In this document: positions 27,876 to 36,346 of the stretch, piece after piece
Layout of the letters: every line of letters begins with the position of its first letter
Numbering within the stretch: the first letter of the stretch is position 1
Source of the DNA: Bacteroidales bacterium
GTDB lineage: Bacteria; Bacteroidota; Bacteroidia; Bacteroidales; UBA10428
DNA length: 64,000 nt
Assembly (NCBI GenBank): GCA_035299085.1
Contig: DATGXG010000057.1
Location: forward strand, 117,284 to 181,283
Reading direction: 5' to 3'
Translations under genes and position numbers: made by a program
The notes under the pieces: model-generated
What the model saw: the letters and a program-made list of their open reading frames with translations, nothing else
Databases searched by the model: none
What the model was told of the DNA's origin: nothing

Positions 27876-29444
27876 ATGAAAACAATCAATGTATGCATGT
27901 ATACCAGGGTCAGCCGTGATATCATGGACTACAACCGGCAGATTTCGGACATCAAAGATCATTGTCAAAAGCACAATTACAATATTGTCAAGGAATTTAG
28001 CGAAAAAGAGACCGGACGCAATCGCGAAAGAAAGATGTTGACGGAGCTTCTGGAATACTGCAAAGAAAACAGGAATGACATATCCTTCGTGCTTGTTTCA
28101 GAACTATCCCGTTTGGGAAGGACGGGGCAGGTGATTTTCACCATAGAGACGCTCAATGAATACAAAATCGGGTTGATATCATTGAAGGAGACCCTGAAAA
28201 CCCTCAACGACGACAGGACAGTCAATTATACAAGCGGGCTTGTGATGTCGATCCTTTCGAGCATCAATAGTTACGAACTTGAAACAACAAAGTACCGGAG
28301 TAAATCCGGACTGATGTACAGTGCAAAGCAGGGGAACTGGACAGGCGGCAAAATGCTGCCCTATGGTTATATGAGAGAACCTGACGGCAAAAAACTGGTC
28401 ATTAACCCTGAAGAAAAACCGGTTATTGAAGATATTTTCAGATTGTATTGCGAAGGCAATGGCACTCAAAAAATTGCCGCCTATCTAAATGCAAAAAGCG
28501 TCCCGACCCGCACGGGAGTGAGGTGGCGTGACAAGGTTGTTTATGATATTATAATGAATCCGTTGTATTATGGTCAACGACTTTATTACAAGGATCGTAA
28601 AGAGAGCAAGAATAAAAACAAACCCGAACGCAAAGGGCAGTCGTTTTTCATTCCAGCACCCGCCATTATCAGCGAGGAAACATACAAACAAGCCAATAAG
28701 ATAAGAGCAAGCAATTACAACAAGGCGGGTATAAATAGAACATACGATTACTTATTGGATGAAAGGCTCATCACGTGCGGGGTTTGCGGAAAATCCTATT
28801 TTGCACACCGGCGTGAGGATTTGCGAGACAATGCCTATAAATGCATCAGCATACGTTATCAGGAGAATTGCGGGAACACTTCAATAAACATCAACAAATT
28901 GGAATTCGCCGTTCAGTATGTCTTCCTGCGGGATATGTACAAACTCCTGAAATTCGACGAATCAAAAAATGACAAAAATTTATCAGATATTAAAACATTG
29001 AAAGCCGAATTGAAAAAGATTGAAAACAGGCGTAACAAACTGGTCGAATTATACACATTTGAAAAGATAGACATGCAACAGTTTGACAAGGATTCAGACG
29101 CCTTGAAAACGGAAGAAAACAGGATAAATCAATTGATCGCCGAGGCACAAAGCAAGATTGTAAACGTGAAAAGCATCAGTTTCGGGGCGTTGTATGAAAT
29201 GAAGGATGGTAAATATGAAATCAATAAACCGGTTGTCTCAAAAGAACAGATTAGGCAGGTTGTTAAACAGATTGTAATAAATAAAGACCCGAAAATATTG
29301 ACAACAAACCGGCAGGACAAAACCGTCAAAGTTGATATTATAAGCGTCACCAATCAGACGGTGACCATTTACTTGTCCCAACGTGCGGATTTTTTCCTGT
29401 ACAATGGCAAGAAGGTGAAATATCCCGGTAAAAATGCGAAATAG
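27876..29444 (+). CDS. Large serine recombinase (phage integrase/excisionase)
   Basis: 522 residues from the ATG at 27876 (MKTINVCMYTRVSRD); an upstream TTG in the same frame starts almost at attL and is less likely. Catalytic domain with Ser 13 in YTRVSRD and FVLVSELSRLGRTGQ; a Recombinase domain (YMREPDGKKLVINPEEKPVIEDIF, GTQKIAAYLNAKSVPTR); a zinc ribbon with CGVCGKSYF ... C near 301-330; then a coiled-coil segment (LKAELKKIENRRNKL). This is the standard large serine integrase order. It would join attP to attB in comM, and with a directionality factor excise. Such a factor is not identified. Confidence 0.95.
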   Translation: MKTINVCMYTRVSRDIMDYNRQISDIKDHCQKHNYNIVKEFSEKETGRNRERKMLTELLEYCKENRNDISFVLVSELSRLGRTGQVIFTIETLNEYKIGLISLKETLKTLNDDRTVNYTSGLVMSILSSINSYELETTKYRSKSGLMYSAKQGNWTGGKMLPYGYMREPDGKKLVINPEEKPVIEDIFRLYCEGNGTQKIAAYLNAKSVPTRTGVRWRDKVVYDIIMNPLYYGQRLYYKDRKESKNKNKPERKGQSFFIPAPAIISEETYKQANKIRASNYNKAGINRTYDYLLDERLITCGVCGKSYFAHRREDLRDNAYKCISIRYQENCGNTSININKLEFAVQYVFLRDMYKLLKFDESKNDKNLSDIKTLKAELKKIENRRNKLVELYTFEKIDMQQFDKDSDALKTEENRINQLIAEAQSKIVNVKSISFGALYEMKDGKYEINKPVVSKEQIRQVVKQIVINKDPKILTTNRQDKTVKVDIISVTNQTVTIYLSQRADFFLYNGKKVKYPGKNAK

Positions 29445-29506
29445 ATTAGTTCCAAAGGAGTTAATCAACAGGGGTGGCATCTATGTGCAACTCTTTTTTC
29501 ATCTTG

Positions 29507-29794
29507 TTAAAATTCTTCGTCATTAGGATCGGTGATCAATCCCAACTCATCATTATATTCTGCAACTTCGGATACAACAAACTCCTGACCATCCTTGCAT
29601 TTGACAATTTTGTAACCCTTCAGCACTGTGATAACAGGGCAGGGAACCAACAAATCCGAAACATATTCGGAATTCATTCCGCTGACTTTTAGGGAATCGC
29701 CTATTGTCAACACTTCAATGCAATGTCCGGACCCTGCTTCATAAACATAATAACGTTCAAGAATATCCGGCAGGTGGGTGTGATATTTTTTCAT
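29507..29794 (-). CDS. Unknown small phage protein
   Basis: 95 residues, starting MKKYHTHLPDILERYYVYEAG and ending in an acidic tail (DPNDEEF). It is convergent with the recombinase gene. The middle shows several short strands (EVLTIGDSLKVSG, CPVITVLKGYKIVKC, QEFVVSEVAEY), suggesting a small beta-rich protein. No family recognised. As the closest small gene to the integrase it is one candidate for a recombination directionality factor, but nothing in the sequence proves this. Confidence 0.65.
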   Translation of the reverse strand: MKKYHTHLPDILERYYVYEAGSGHCIEVLTIGDSLKVSGMNSEYVSDLLVPCPVITVLKGYKIVKCKDGQEFVVSEVAEYNDELGLITDPNDEEF

Positions 29795-29811
29795 ATTGCT
29801 TATTTTTATGC

Positions 29812-29863
29812 TGATACGCCAAAAAAAACGGCATTGTTACAACAAGTATTGACCGGCGTATCA
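29812..29863. promoter_or_regulatory. Long-spaced inverted repeat TGATACGCC / GGCGTATCA
   Basis: Perfect 9-base arms at 29812-29820 and 29855-29863 with a 34-base A-rich spacer, in the divergent gap between the 29507 and 30035 genes. It suits an operator pair for a dimeric regulator, or a cruciform. Confidence 0.5.
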
Positions 29864-30034
29864 TGACTGTTGACAATGGATTTGAAAAATTTGCCTAACA
29901 GATTTGCTTAGACAATTTATGATGTCAATGTTGTTGAAAAAAAGTTGAAAAAATAGCAATGAATCTTTCGCTCATTATCGGTGGTTTTCACCACCTTAGA
30001 TGGTTATTTTTACATATTTAAATTCAACAAAACT

Positions 30035-30268
30035 ATGACCAGGAAAACATATCATGTAACAAAAACCGACACTGGCTGGCAAGGCAAGGCTGAAGGCGGT
30101 AAAAAGGCGTCCACCACAGGTGAGACCAAGCAGGAGGTTGTGAAAAGCACAACTGATTTGGCAAAAAAACAAGGCGATTCCTCTGTCGTAATACATAAGG
30201 AGAATGGCAGGATTCAGGAGGAGCGGACGTTTCCAAAGAAAAGCGATCCATTTCCTCCAAGGGGTTGA
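30035..30268 (+). CDS. DUF2188 protein
   Basis: 77 residues from the ATG at 30035 (MTRKTYHVTKTDTGWQGKAEG); the frame is open 18 codons further up but the DUF2188 fold starts here. The pattern TGWQGKAEGGKKAS, then TKQEVVKSTTDLAKKQGDSSVVIHKENGRIQEERTF and the end DPFPPRG is the whole DUF2188 signature. The family is common on phages, plasmids and chromosomes and has no known function. It is 22 bases before the DUF2158 gene and likely co-transcribed with it. Confidence 0.88.
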   Translation: MTRKTYHVTKTDTGWQGKAEGGKKASTTGETKQEVVKSTTDLAKKQGDSSVVIHKENGRIQEERTFPKKSDPFPPRG

Positions 30269-30290
30269 TATTAATTAAATATTCATTATT

Positions 30291-30488
30291 ATGTCACAGA
30301 TATTCAAAAGCGGCGATGTTGTCAAGCTAAAGTCCGGTGGTCCGGATATGACAGTCGAAAATTATGTCACTGATGATAAGGTGACTTGTGTTTGGTTTGA
30401 TTCAAAAAACAATTATAATGATGGAGATTTTCAACAGGATTTGTTGAAAAAAGTGGTTCCGAAAATTCCAAGGATGAGGGCACTTTAA
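30291..30488 (+). CDS. DUF2158 (YodC-like) small protein
   Basis: 65 residues. The beta-barrel-like DUF2158 signature is clear: FKSGDVVKLKSGGPDMTVENY, followed by VTCVWFDSKN and DFQQDLLKKV. Comparable to E. coli YodC, of unknown role. It travels here with DUF2188 as a pair of small accessory genes. Confidence 0.88.
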   Translation: MSQIFKSGDVVKLKSGGPDMTVENYVTDDKVTCVWFDSKNNYNDGDFQQDLLKKVVPKIPRMRAL

Positions 30489-30541
30489 TTACAGTGGCAT
30501 GTGTAAGGGTGGCGGGTTAATGAGCCACCCGTCTTTAGCTA

Positions 30542-31162
30542 TTATGCTATAATATCTTCTTGCGGAACCCTGTTGTAATATTTGACGATTTTTTTTCTTA
30601 GCTCTTCACGTGTAGGAATTGTGAGTTGCAATATTTTCGGTATTTGAACAGGTCTGTTGAGCCTCTTTGAGTTTATTTGAACAATGCGTTTGAAGTTTAT
30701 CATGTAATATCCTGTAGTCGCAATTACAGTGGATTTGTATTTTAGCTCATATTTCGGCAATAATTCATGTTCACTGTAGATATAGTTTTCAACGAAAGGA
30801 TATTCCGGTTCTCTGGATAACTTTTCATCCCGTTCTTCAGGCTTCATTCTTGACCATGCCATTTCAGGCAACATGTACTTGGGAAGGGTGATTCTATTAA
30901 TCCTTGTAAAGTCTTCCTTGAAATAAGGATTATCGAAAAACTTTGGCAGTATTTGTTCCAGTGGTGATAAAATCAACGCACCATCTTCGATGGAACAACA
31001 TGGAGTTAAAACAACATAGAATTTTTTTGATGAAAAATTCAGGTTGAAATTATGAACGGTTTCGGGAAAATCGTCAATAGTAAATGAAATGAACGGAAAA
31101 CCGGAAATGATGTCGCCAAATCTCAAATTACTGTCAATTTCATCATGGGATTGATAAAACAT
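30542..31162 (-). CDS. Unknown 206-residue protein, third gene of the TIGR04255 cassette
   Basis: No domain is recognised with confidence. It opens with GDIISGFPFISF, then has FYVVLTPCCSIEDGALILSPLEQ, which resembles the cysteine turn (S-x-x-C-D-I) of a loosely described family of accessory proteins; a helical segment rich in M/E (AWSRMKPEERDEKLS) and a long strand region (KYKSTVIATTGYYMINF) follow. Lies two bases after the 76-residue gene, so it is translated in one operon with TIGR04255. A nearly identical placing of a two-Cys protein downstream of TIGR04255 would support a joint function. Facing away from the phage structural genes, it looks like lysogenic cargo. Confidence 0.75.
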   Translation of the reverse strand: MFYQSHDEIDSNLRFGDIISGFPFISFTIDDFPETVHNFNLNFSSKKFYVVLTPCCSIEDGALILSPLEQILPKFFDNPYFKEDFTRINRITLPKYMLPEMAWSRMKPEERDEKLSREPEYPFVENYIYSEHELLPKYELKYKSTVIATTGYYMINFKRIVQINSKRLNRPVQIPKILQLTIPTREELRKKIVKYYNRVPQEDIIA

Positions 31163-31164
31163 GA

Positions 31165-31395
31165 CTATTTTTCCTTGTAATACTCTTCAATATCTTTGAA
31201 TCCCTTGTTGCTGGATAATGAACCGGAATCAACAAATTGTTTGTTTACGGAAACCTCTGAAATACCTACAAATTGATTGTTTTCGTTAACCTGAACTTTA
31301 ACCATAAACTGTCCCAAGGGGTAATTCAGTGACGAAATATTCTGATTTACAGAATGACTGCCTGTCTGGTCGAAATAATTGCGTTTGTTTTCCAT
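31165..31395 (-). CDS. Unknown 76-residue protein, middle gene of the TIGR04255 cassette
   Basis: Starts MENKRNYFDQTGSHSVNQNISSL. It has hydrophilic Asn/Gln/Ser-rich stretches and a repeated theme VNENNQFVGISEVSVNKQFVDSGSLSSNKGF. No transmembrane helix and no family known to me. It is four bases after the TIGR04255 stop and two before the next start, so all three are tightly coupled. Confidence 0.7.
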   Translation of the reverse strand: MENKRNYFDQTGSHSVNQNISSLNYPLGQFMVKVQVNENNQFVGISEVSVNKQFVDSGSLSSNKGFKDIEEYYKEK

Positions 31396-31399
31396 AGGT

Positions 31400-32164
31400 T
31401 TAGGATTTTTCTTTCATATAATCATAAATACGGGGCTGAATCGTTTTTTCAAATTCATTCGAAATAATCTCATGAAGCCGGTCAAGCACTTCCAAATACC
31501 GTTCAACATCAATATTATTAGAAACACCGTCGAAATCCAAAGTCAACTTGCTTCCCGCTTCAGTTTTCTGCAACTCTTCACGGTAATTTACATACGTATT
31601 ACCGTCAACCTGAATGGATGCGATAGAATTAAAAGCGTTGACCGTGCGCAAGTCAAACCTTCCGAGGTTGAATATCGAATTGTAACATGAGCTGAAGGAA
31701 TCATTCGTGTTCTCGAAAACAGGACCCTCATCTATATACCTTAAACCGATCCTGTTGATGATCGGAATACCAGTTTCCCTCAGGAATGCATCAACCACGA
31801 ACTGAATAACATCTCTGAATCGGTGCTCCGATCCCTCATTGTTGTATGTTTTATGACTGGTTGACGTCATATCCAATGAATCAGGAAGAATGTTCAATAC
31901 AACACCGTCTTCAGACCTGAATTGCCATATCTTTTTATTCACATTCGGTGAAATGTTGGCTTTTATCTCCTCCAAACTGCTTTCCTGATTAACATCAGCG
32001 AAAAGAAATTGTTTTTGAACCAACAGGTTTGACACAGGGAATTTCTTCATTATTTTAAGCTGTATGTCTCCTATCTTGTTTTCAATGTAAAACAAGTTCG
32101 GAAACCTTATCTGAAAAATCACCTGCTTAACTAAAGGCTTGGGAAAAACTTCATGAATTGCCAT
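31400..32164 (-). CDS. TIGR04255 family protein, first gene of a three-gene cassette
   Basis: 254 residues. The opening PKPLVKQVIFQIRFPNLFYIENKIGDIQLKI and the middle ERHRFRDVIQFVVDAFLRETGIPIINRIGLRYID match the sporadically distributed TIGR04255 family, of unknown function. It ends with a helix rich in E/K (FEKTIQPRIYDYMKEKS). The operon runs against the late genes of the phage, and its promoter must lie in the 248-base gap at 32165-32412. Such cargo in a prophage is often anti-phage or toxin-antitoxin in nature, but that is only inference here. Confidence 0.8.
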   Translation of the reverse strand: MAIHEVFPKPLVKQVIFQIRFPNLFYIENKIGDIQLKIMKKFPVSNLLVQKQFLFADVNQESSLEEIKANISPNVNKKIWQFRSEDGVVLNILPDSLDMTSTSHKTYNNEGSEHRFRDVIQFVVDAFLRETGIPIINRIGLRYIDEGPVFENTNDSFSSCYNSIFNLGRFDLRTVNAFNSIASIQVDGNTYVNYREELQKTEAGSKLTLDFDGVSNNIDVERYLEVLDRLHEIISNEFEKTIQPRIYDYMKEKS

Positions 32165-32412
32165 TACAAGATATGCAGTATAAATAGTGTACGAAAAATA
32201 TTAAAAGTTTGATTCACAATATCATGAAAAACCCTCTGAGTGTTATGAAAAATAGCGAAAATTTTATATTTATCAACACACCGGATCATGAATTTTAGCT
32301 TGCAAAGATAAATTTAATATGATTTAACATACGAGACATTCCTTTGTTTTAACAGATTTTGTGAACAACCCATTTAGTTTCATGAATTTACTGCGTTCTT
32401 TACCGCTAATTC
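32165..32412. other. Promoter gap upstream of the TIGR04255 cassette
   Basis: 248 AT-rich bases with no open frame. It must hold the leftward promoter of the cassette and the end of the replication operon; TTTATATTTATC near 32267 and GTGTACG near 32190 are seen but no box is convincing. Confidence 0.4.
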
Positions 32413-32814
32413 TCAATTTTTTCCGACGTTCACAAGCGGCATGAAGGCAGTCAGAAAATCCTCGATGATACCTTCCTCATCAGTTGCATCCGTGTCAAAG
32501 CTGAACAACATCGGTGCTTCGGCATCATACTCATCTTTATATTTATAGCCTATGTCCATGCCGCCGGGATAACGTTCGACATATAGTATGGTCCTCCCGC
32601 AAGCCGCACTGATGATCTCAGGTTCGTATTCGATGATTATATCACGGTCATCGAGAAATTCCTCGTGATTGAACAAATCATCATAAGACGCCACGAATTC
32701 TATCACTTTGATGTTTCTCATATCAAATTCGGCTGGATTTCTGCCTCTAAGCATGTAAGCGGCAAGATAACCCGCAAGCTCATTTATTTTCTCATTTGTT
32801 TTCATTTCTAACAT
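32413..32814 (-). CDS. Unknown acidic protein, last gene of replication operon
   Basis: 133 residues (or 130 from the next ATG at 32805). Acidic, with an N-terminal helix (NEKINELAGYLAAYML) and DDLFNHEEFLDDRDIIIEYEPEIISAAC in the middle. No family recognised. Ten bases downstream of the TOPRIM gene, so likely a co-transcribed replication accessory such as a ssDNA-binding mimic or inhibitor; this is a guess from place and charge. Confidence 0.65.
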   Translation of the reverse strand: MLEMKTNEKINELAGYLAAYMLRGRNPAEFDMRNIKVIEFVASYDDLFNHEEFLDDRDIIIEYEPEIISAACGRTILYVERYPGGMDIGYKYKDEYDAEAPMLFSFDTDATDEEGIIEDFLTAFMPLVNVGKN

Positions 32815-32824
32815 TTTATAATAT

Positions 32825-33850
32825 TCATTTATTTATTTGATTTTTTAACCATGTGGTGTAACAGCCACCGTCGTTGAAATCAAGCACGAAGTCGGCTGGA
32901 TCGAATGACAGCGATTTCACTTTTCCAATCAACTCCCTGTCCTTTTGGAGGAATCCGCTGAAATAGTCAATGAAAACGAAATCGCATTCCAAACTCATGG
33001 AATAATATGTCATTTTTTTGACCCAATAGTTCCACACATTGTTGTCTTCCGACAGATCAGGAAACACAAGGCAACGCCTGCCGGTGAAAAATGTGAATTT
33101 ATAATCCTGGATTAGCGTTTTCCCACCCGATGCGAGCCAAATGAAATCAGGAAATACCATTGACATTATTATCGCAGTTTTCTCGGATTCCACAAGACAT
33201 ATTGTTTTTTCCTGTTCATTCACAATTTGATTGTGACCAAACAGACACAGTTTCAATTTGTATGATACAAACTCGTTTCCATCATCGTCGGCTTCAAGAT
33301 TCCGGTAATCGGTGACGTATCCTTTGTCATTCTTGTACACCAAGTTGTGAAGCCAGTGAGGATGTTGTTTTCGACCTTCCTTGACCCTGTGCAAATCACC
33401 ATCATACCACATTATCTTGACCGAGCAGATATGATCGTCGGTGTATAAATACGGGAACATTATCCCGTCGTCATCAAACCTGCCGAGCTTGTAAAGATCA
33501 TACACATGTTTCACACGATCCACGCCGAAGCGTTGAACAAGACCCAAAAGGAAAGAATTTTCAACGCCTTTCGAGTTGTGAAAATGCCTATACTCATTCC
33601 AGTCGATAGTATCAGCATCACAATACAGACCGTCAAACCTGCCAGGGACAGTTGCTTCATCTTCCAACATGCAATTGTCGGGAGGGATGACATACACGCC
33701 ACAACTTGAACACATCCCGTATTGTAATGGCGCGAGCATGTTGGTCATTGTGTCCATATATGCACTGTATTTGCCACGCTTGCCGCAATGCGGGCAATCT
33801 GTCCTTCTGGCGTTGGTTAGTGTGTATTTGTACATATTATTTCTGTTCAA
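32825..33850 (-). CDS. Zinc-ribbon/TOPRIM-like protein (DUF6371-like), probable primase component
   Basis: 341 residues. Zinc ribbon at 19-50 (CPHCGKRG ... CSSC), as in the DUF6371/CHC2-like start of Bacteroidota element-borne primases. From about 215 a TOPRIM-like core follows: VESEKTA (220-226, the Glu), ASGG (240-243) and FPDLSED (263-269, the D-x-D equivalent). These residues bind the metal ions for primer synthesis. It overlaps the DUF3987 gene by 14 bases, and in other Bacteroidota elements the two adjoin. Likely a replication initiation/primer module, with the ATPase supplied by its neighbour. Confidence 0.75.
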   Translation of the reverse strand: MNRNNMYKYTLTNARRTDCPHCGKRGKYSAYMDTMTNMLAPLQYGMCSSCGVYVIPPDNCMLEDEATVPGRFDGLYCDADTIDWNEYRHFHNSKGVENSFLLGLVQRFGVDRVKHVYDLYKLGRFDDDGIMFPYLYTDDHICSVKIMWYDGDLHRVKEGRKQHPHWLHNLVYKNDKGYVTDYRNLEADDDGNEFVSYKLKLCLFGHNQIVNEQEKTICLVESEKTAIIMSMVFPDFIWLASGGKTLIQDYKFTFFTGRRCLVFPDLSEDNNVWNYWVKKMTYYSMSLECDFVFIDYFSGFLQKDRELIGKVKSLSFDPADFVLDFNDGGCYTTWLKNQINK

Positions 33851-35261
33851 TGGTCGCCTTGTAATATTCTCCCTGTTTGTTCTTTCGTATGAGACCTTTG
33901 TTTTTCAGGGTCGATAGATACTTTTCAGCCGTTCTCTTGCCACAATTGTATTTTACAATGTATTTGTCAATGAACGCCGATGTGCTGAAATTATCCGGCA
34001 TTTCTGCGATGAAGTCAAGTTCCTTCGGGTTGTCGACAAGACGGTTTGCAGGATTTGAAACATATTCCAATACTTTCAGTGTGTTGTCCAGGTAATATTT
34101 AACGAGAACTGAGGCACGGTCGAAATCAACGTCTTTGAGTGTGATGTCGTCTTCGGTGTTTTCATAATATGCCCAAATCCGGTTCAGGATTATAGCAAAC
34201 TTGACCAGATAACCGTCGAATTTTGCAATTATGGAAGCCAGCAAACCGCTTTCACACTTGTCAGCATAATATTGGGTTATTTCATCACGTACAATTGCGA
34301 GGTGTATCATCACCTCATCGGTGATTTGCAGGTTGATCCTCGAAGGGGTGCTTTCATAAGAAGGCAGGAAATGATTGAACAATTCCATATAATCACGCAT
34401 TGCATCCTCAAATGCCGTTTTTTTTCCGATGTTGATGTTGAATGGGTTTACGAATCGTTTGTCATCACCGTCGCTGCTTTCAAAGACGAACAGGAACCGG
34501 AACAAATTGCCGTTGTCGATTCGCATCTGTTTGAATATGTCGAACAGAAATTTTTTCTGCGTCGTGGAAATCAAGGATACTGTCTTCTCTCTTATGAAAG
34601 CATCCAGCGTGCTGTCCTGCCTTGTTTTTTTATAGGAACTGTAGTCATAGAGCTTGTTTAAATCCGTCTCATCCGATCCACTATTGTTCAAACTCGTGTA
34701 GAACCCCGCTATCTCGTCGTATCGTATTATCGCCGCCCGTCCCTCGTTGTTCATGAGCGAACGGAGCATCCCTTGCATGGTCATGTTCTCAAGGTAGCAT
34801 TCATATTTTACAGGTTTGTCGACTGTGATGTTGTGACCCGCATTATAGAGCTTGTAATTCAATGCCCTGTCTATTTCCTCAATGCTTTTCGTCACGCTTT
34901 CAGGGTCTTTTTGTTTCCGGGACTTTTGCCTTTCTGCTTTTTGAACTGCTTCCCACGCCTCTTTTTGCTTTAAATATTTGCTGTAGACCTCAGCATTTAG
35001 CGATTCCAGGGGTTTAAATGCTGTGTCGAGCGATCCGGATTTGTTTGCTCCGCTTGGCAGTACTGACATACACCACAAATTCGGGCGGTAATACCACGTG
35101 CTGGTAATGGTCGATTCATACCGGTTACAAAGCGACCAACCAAGGACAGTAAGGGTTTGACTGATGACAACGGCTTCATTCACATTAAGCATTTCTGCGA
35201 AACGCCTGTTGATTTCGTTCAAACTCCCTGGCAAAGCCATTGACAGCTCATTGTTGAACAT
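33837..35261 (-). CDS. DUF3987 ATPase-like replication protein
   Basis: 474 residues from the ATG at 35261 (an upstream ATG at 35309 would overlap the previous gene by 62 bases). DUF3987 hallmarks are a P-loop-like LPSGANKSG at 68-76 (the canonical GSGKS is altered to GANKS), AAIIRYDEIAGFY (Walker B-like Asp/Glu), and SLISTTQKKFLFDIFKQM with FRFLFVFES. The end has a winged-helix-like region (CGKRTAEKYLSTLKNKGLIRK) that could bind DNA. DUF3987 is a helicase-related domain common in Bacteroidota mobile elements, next to primase genes. Here it should act as the replicative helicase or its loader. Confidence 0.8.
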   Translation of the reverse strand: MFNNELSMALPGSLNEINRRFAEMLNVNEAVVISQTLTVLGWSLCNRYESTITSTWYYRPNLWCMSVLPSGANKSGSLDTAFKPLESLNAEVYSKYLKQKEAWEAVQKAERQKSRKQKDPESVTKSIEEIDRALNYKLYNAGHNITVDKPVKYECYLENMTMQGMLRSLMNNEGRAAIIRYDEIAGFYTSLNNSGSDETDLNKLYDYSSYKKTRQDSTLDAFIREKTVSLISTTQKKFLFDIFKQMRIDNGNLFRFLFVFESSDGDDKRFVNPFNINIGKKTAFEDAMRDYMELFNHFLPSYESTPSRINLQITDEVMIHLAIVRDEITQYYADKCESGLLASIIAKFDGYLVKFAIILNRIWAYYENTEDDITLKDVDFDRASVLVKYYLDNTLKVLEYVSNPANRLVDNPKELDFIAEMPDNFSTSAFIDKYIVKYNCGKRTAEKYLSTLKNKGLIRKNKQGEYYKATIEQK

Positions 35262-35490
35262 CGTTTGAGGGGTTATGAATACAGTTATTGCAAAGACAGT
35301 ATTCCTCACTGCCTGATTGCTTCCTCACGGCATATTCGAACAACTTGGTGAGCATATCGTCGCAGTTGCATGTCAGACGCGCAATGCTGCATGCATCGAC
35401 GCCGAAAGCCTCGCTCACAGTTTGTATTTCAGCATTTCTCAAGATCATTGCATTGCAGCAATCGTTCTCCGCTTTATTGATCTTTTCCAT
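35248..35490 (-). CDS. Unknown small Cys-rich protein, replication operon
   Basis: 80 residues; Cys 12 and 13, 31, 41, 43, then YCLCNNCIHNP near the end (a possible zinc knuckle). It overlaps the start of the DUF3987 gene by 14 bases and is itself overlapped by the small gene upstream, which supports real translation. No family recognised. Confidence 0.65.
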   Translation of the reverse strand: MEKINKAENDCCNAMILRNAEIQTVSEAFGVDACSIARLTCNCDDMLTKLFEYAVRKQSGSEEYCLCNNCIHNPSNDVQQ

Positions 35491-35629
35491 TGTTGCTGCT
35501 CTTTTTTTTCATTTCGGTTATTTTTTTCTCGACAAGAATGTCGACGTATTCCTTCAAGTACTGTATCACCGTGTAATAGTGGTTATACAATTCAGGCTTG
35601 GATTGGAGAAAATCTTCCTCTTTGCTCAT
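35474..35629 (-). CDS. Unknown 51-residue protein, first gene of replication operon
   Basis: Begins MSKEEDFLQSKPELYNHYYT, then VIQYLKEYVDILVEKKITEMKKKSS. It is helical and charged, with the look of a short coiled coil. It overlaps the next gene by 17 bases and has the same direction, so it is probably the start of the leftward operon. It is short, so it can easily be missed. Confidence 0.55.
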   Translation of the reverse strand: MSKEEDFLQSKPELYNHYYTVIQYLKEYVDILVEKKITEMKKKSSNNGKDQ

Positions 35630-35769
35630 GATTATATTTTTAAATAATTCTTATGTTTTCTAATAAATAGTATTAGAATTTGGAAAATGCGAGATTGATT
35701 ATCAATGCATTAACAAATTTTTTGGTACTTAAAACGCAGATTACCTTGCTATGCATAATACCGGTTTGA

Positions 35770-35973
35770 TCACCGGTTGTCGATCTTGGTGGTGATTCTA
35801 TGATTGTCACGCTTTGCAAGCTCTAACTGTGCTTGATCATACAGTTCGGCAAGTGTGAGATGCGTATGCAACAAGGTGTAAATGATGGCTGTCTCTTCAA
35901 TGTCAAACGCCTGCTGTATTACAGAAAGGTTGTAAGCATTAACACTATTCAATTGAACTCTAATTGATTTCAT
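35770..35973 (-). CDS. Unknown 67-residue protein at the edge of the control region
   Basis: MKSIRVQLNSVNAYNLSVIQQAF, with a helical middle (DIEETAIIYTLLHTHLTLAELYDQAQLELAKRD). It is the first leftward gene after the iteron region, where a repressor or replication control protein could sit, but no HTH can be drawn with confidence. Its 140-base gap to the next gene makes separate transcription possible. Confidence 0.5.
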   Translation of the reverse strand: MKSIRVQLNSVNAYNLSVIQQAFDIEETAIIYTLLHTHLTLAELYDQAQLELAKRDNHRITTKIDNR

Positions 35974-36056
35974 AACTGGATTTGCGAGTGAACGGAAAAT
36001 GAGGTTGAAAGTCTGAATAATATAAGGTGATTTGCATCACCGTTAGCATATGATCA

Positions 36057-36097
36057 TAGAGCCACGGGGTTTTTCGGAGGTTTCCGCACTTCCGCAC
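36057..36097 (+). repeat. 41-base module, copy 1
   Basis: Starts TAGAGCCACGGGGTTTT, has a six-base spacer, and ends GTTTCCGCACTTCCGCAC. It matches 36131-36171 except for the spacer. Confidence 0.85.
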
Positions 36098-36130
36098 ATG
36101 TGTTTTTTGACTGTTGCGGATTGCTATTCT

Positions 36131-36171
36131 TAGAGCCACGGGGTTTTGCTGAAGTTTCCGCACTTCCGCAC
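36131..36171 (+). repeat. 41-base module, copy 2
   Basis: Second copy at a 74-base offset, with spacer GCTGAA in place of TCGGAG. A third CTTCCGCA unit follows at once (36171-36179). Confidence 0.85.
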
Positions 36172-36321
36172 TTCCGCAAGGGGCGTCTGCTTGCGGAAAC
36201 CGCAATCCGAATTCCGCAACAAAAAATAGTATAATAATTTATATATATTTATATGAAAATCAAATTGATAGCAAATTTATTTGATTTTTAGTAAAAAAAA
36301 TGAGAATTGAAAACGGACGCC

Positions 36322-36346
36322 CGTGCGGAACGTGCGGAAGTGCGGA
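36322..36346 (-). repeat. Inverted iteron group GTGCGGAA
   Basis: Three GTGCGGAA units in a row (GTGCGGAACGTGCGGAAGTGCGG, split in two here for length), opposite in direction to the units at 36080-36180. They face a further plus-strand CTTCCGCAC unit at 36402-36410. Confidence 0.75.

Noticed and set aside
35960..36205. 81-codon minus-strand ORF over the iteron region
   Set aside because: It runs through the repeated modules, its residues simply mirror the repeats (RKCGNLRKTPWLYD), and no start context or family supports it.
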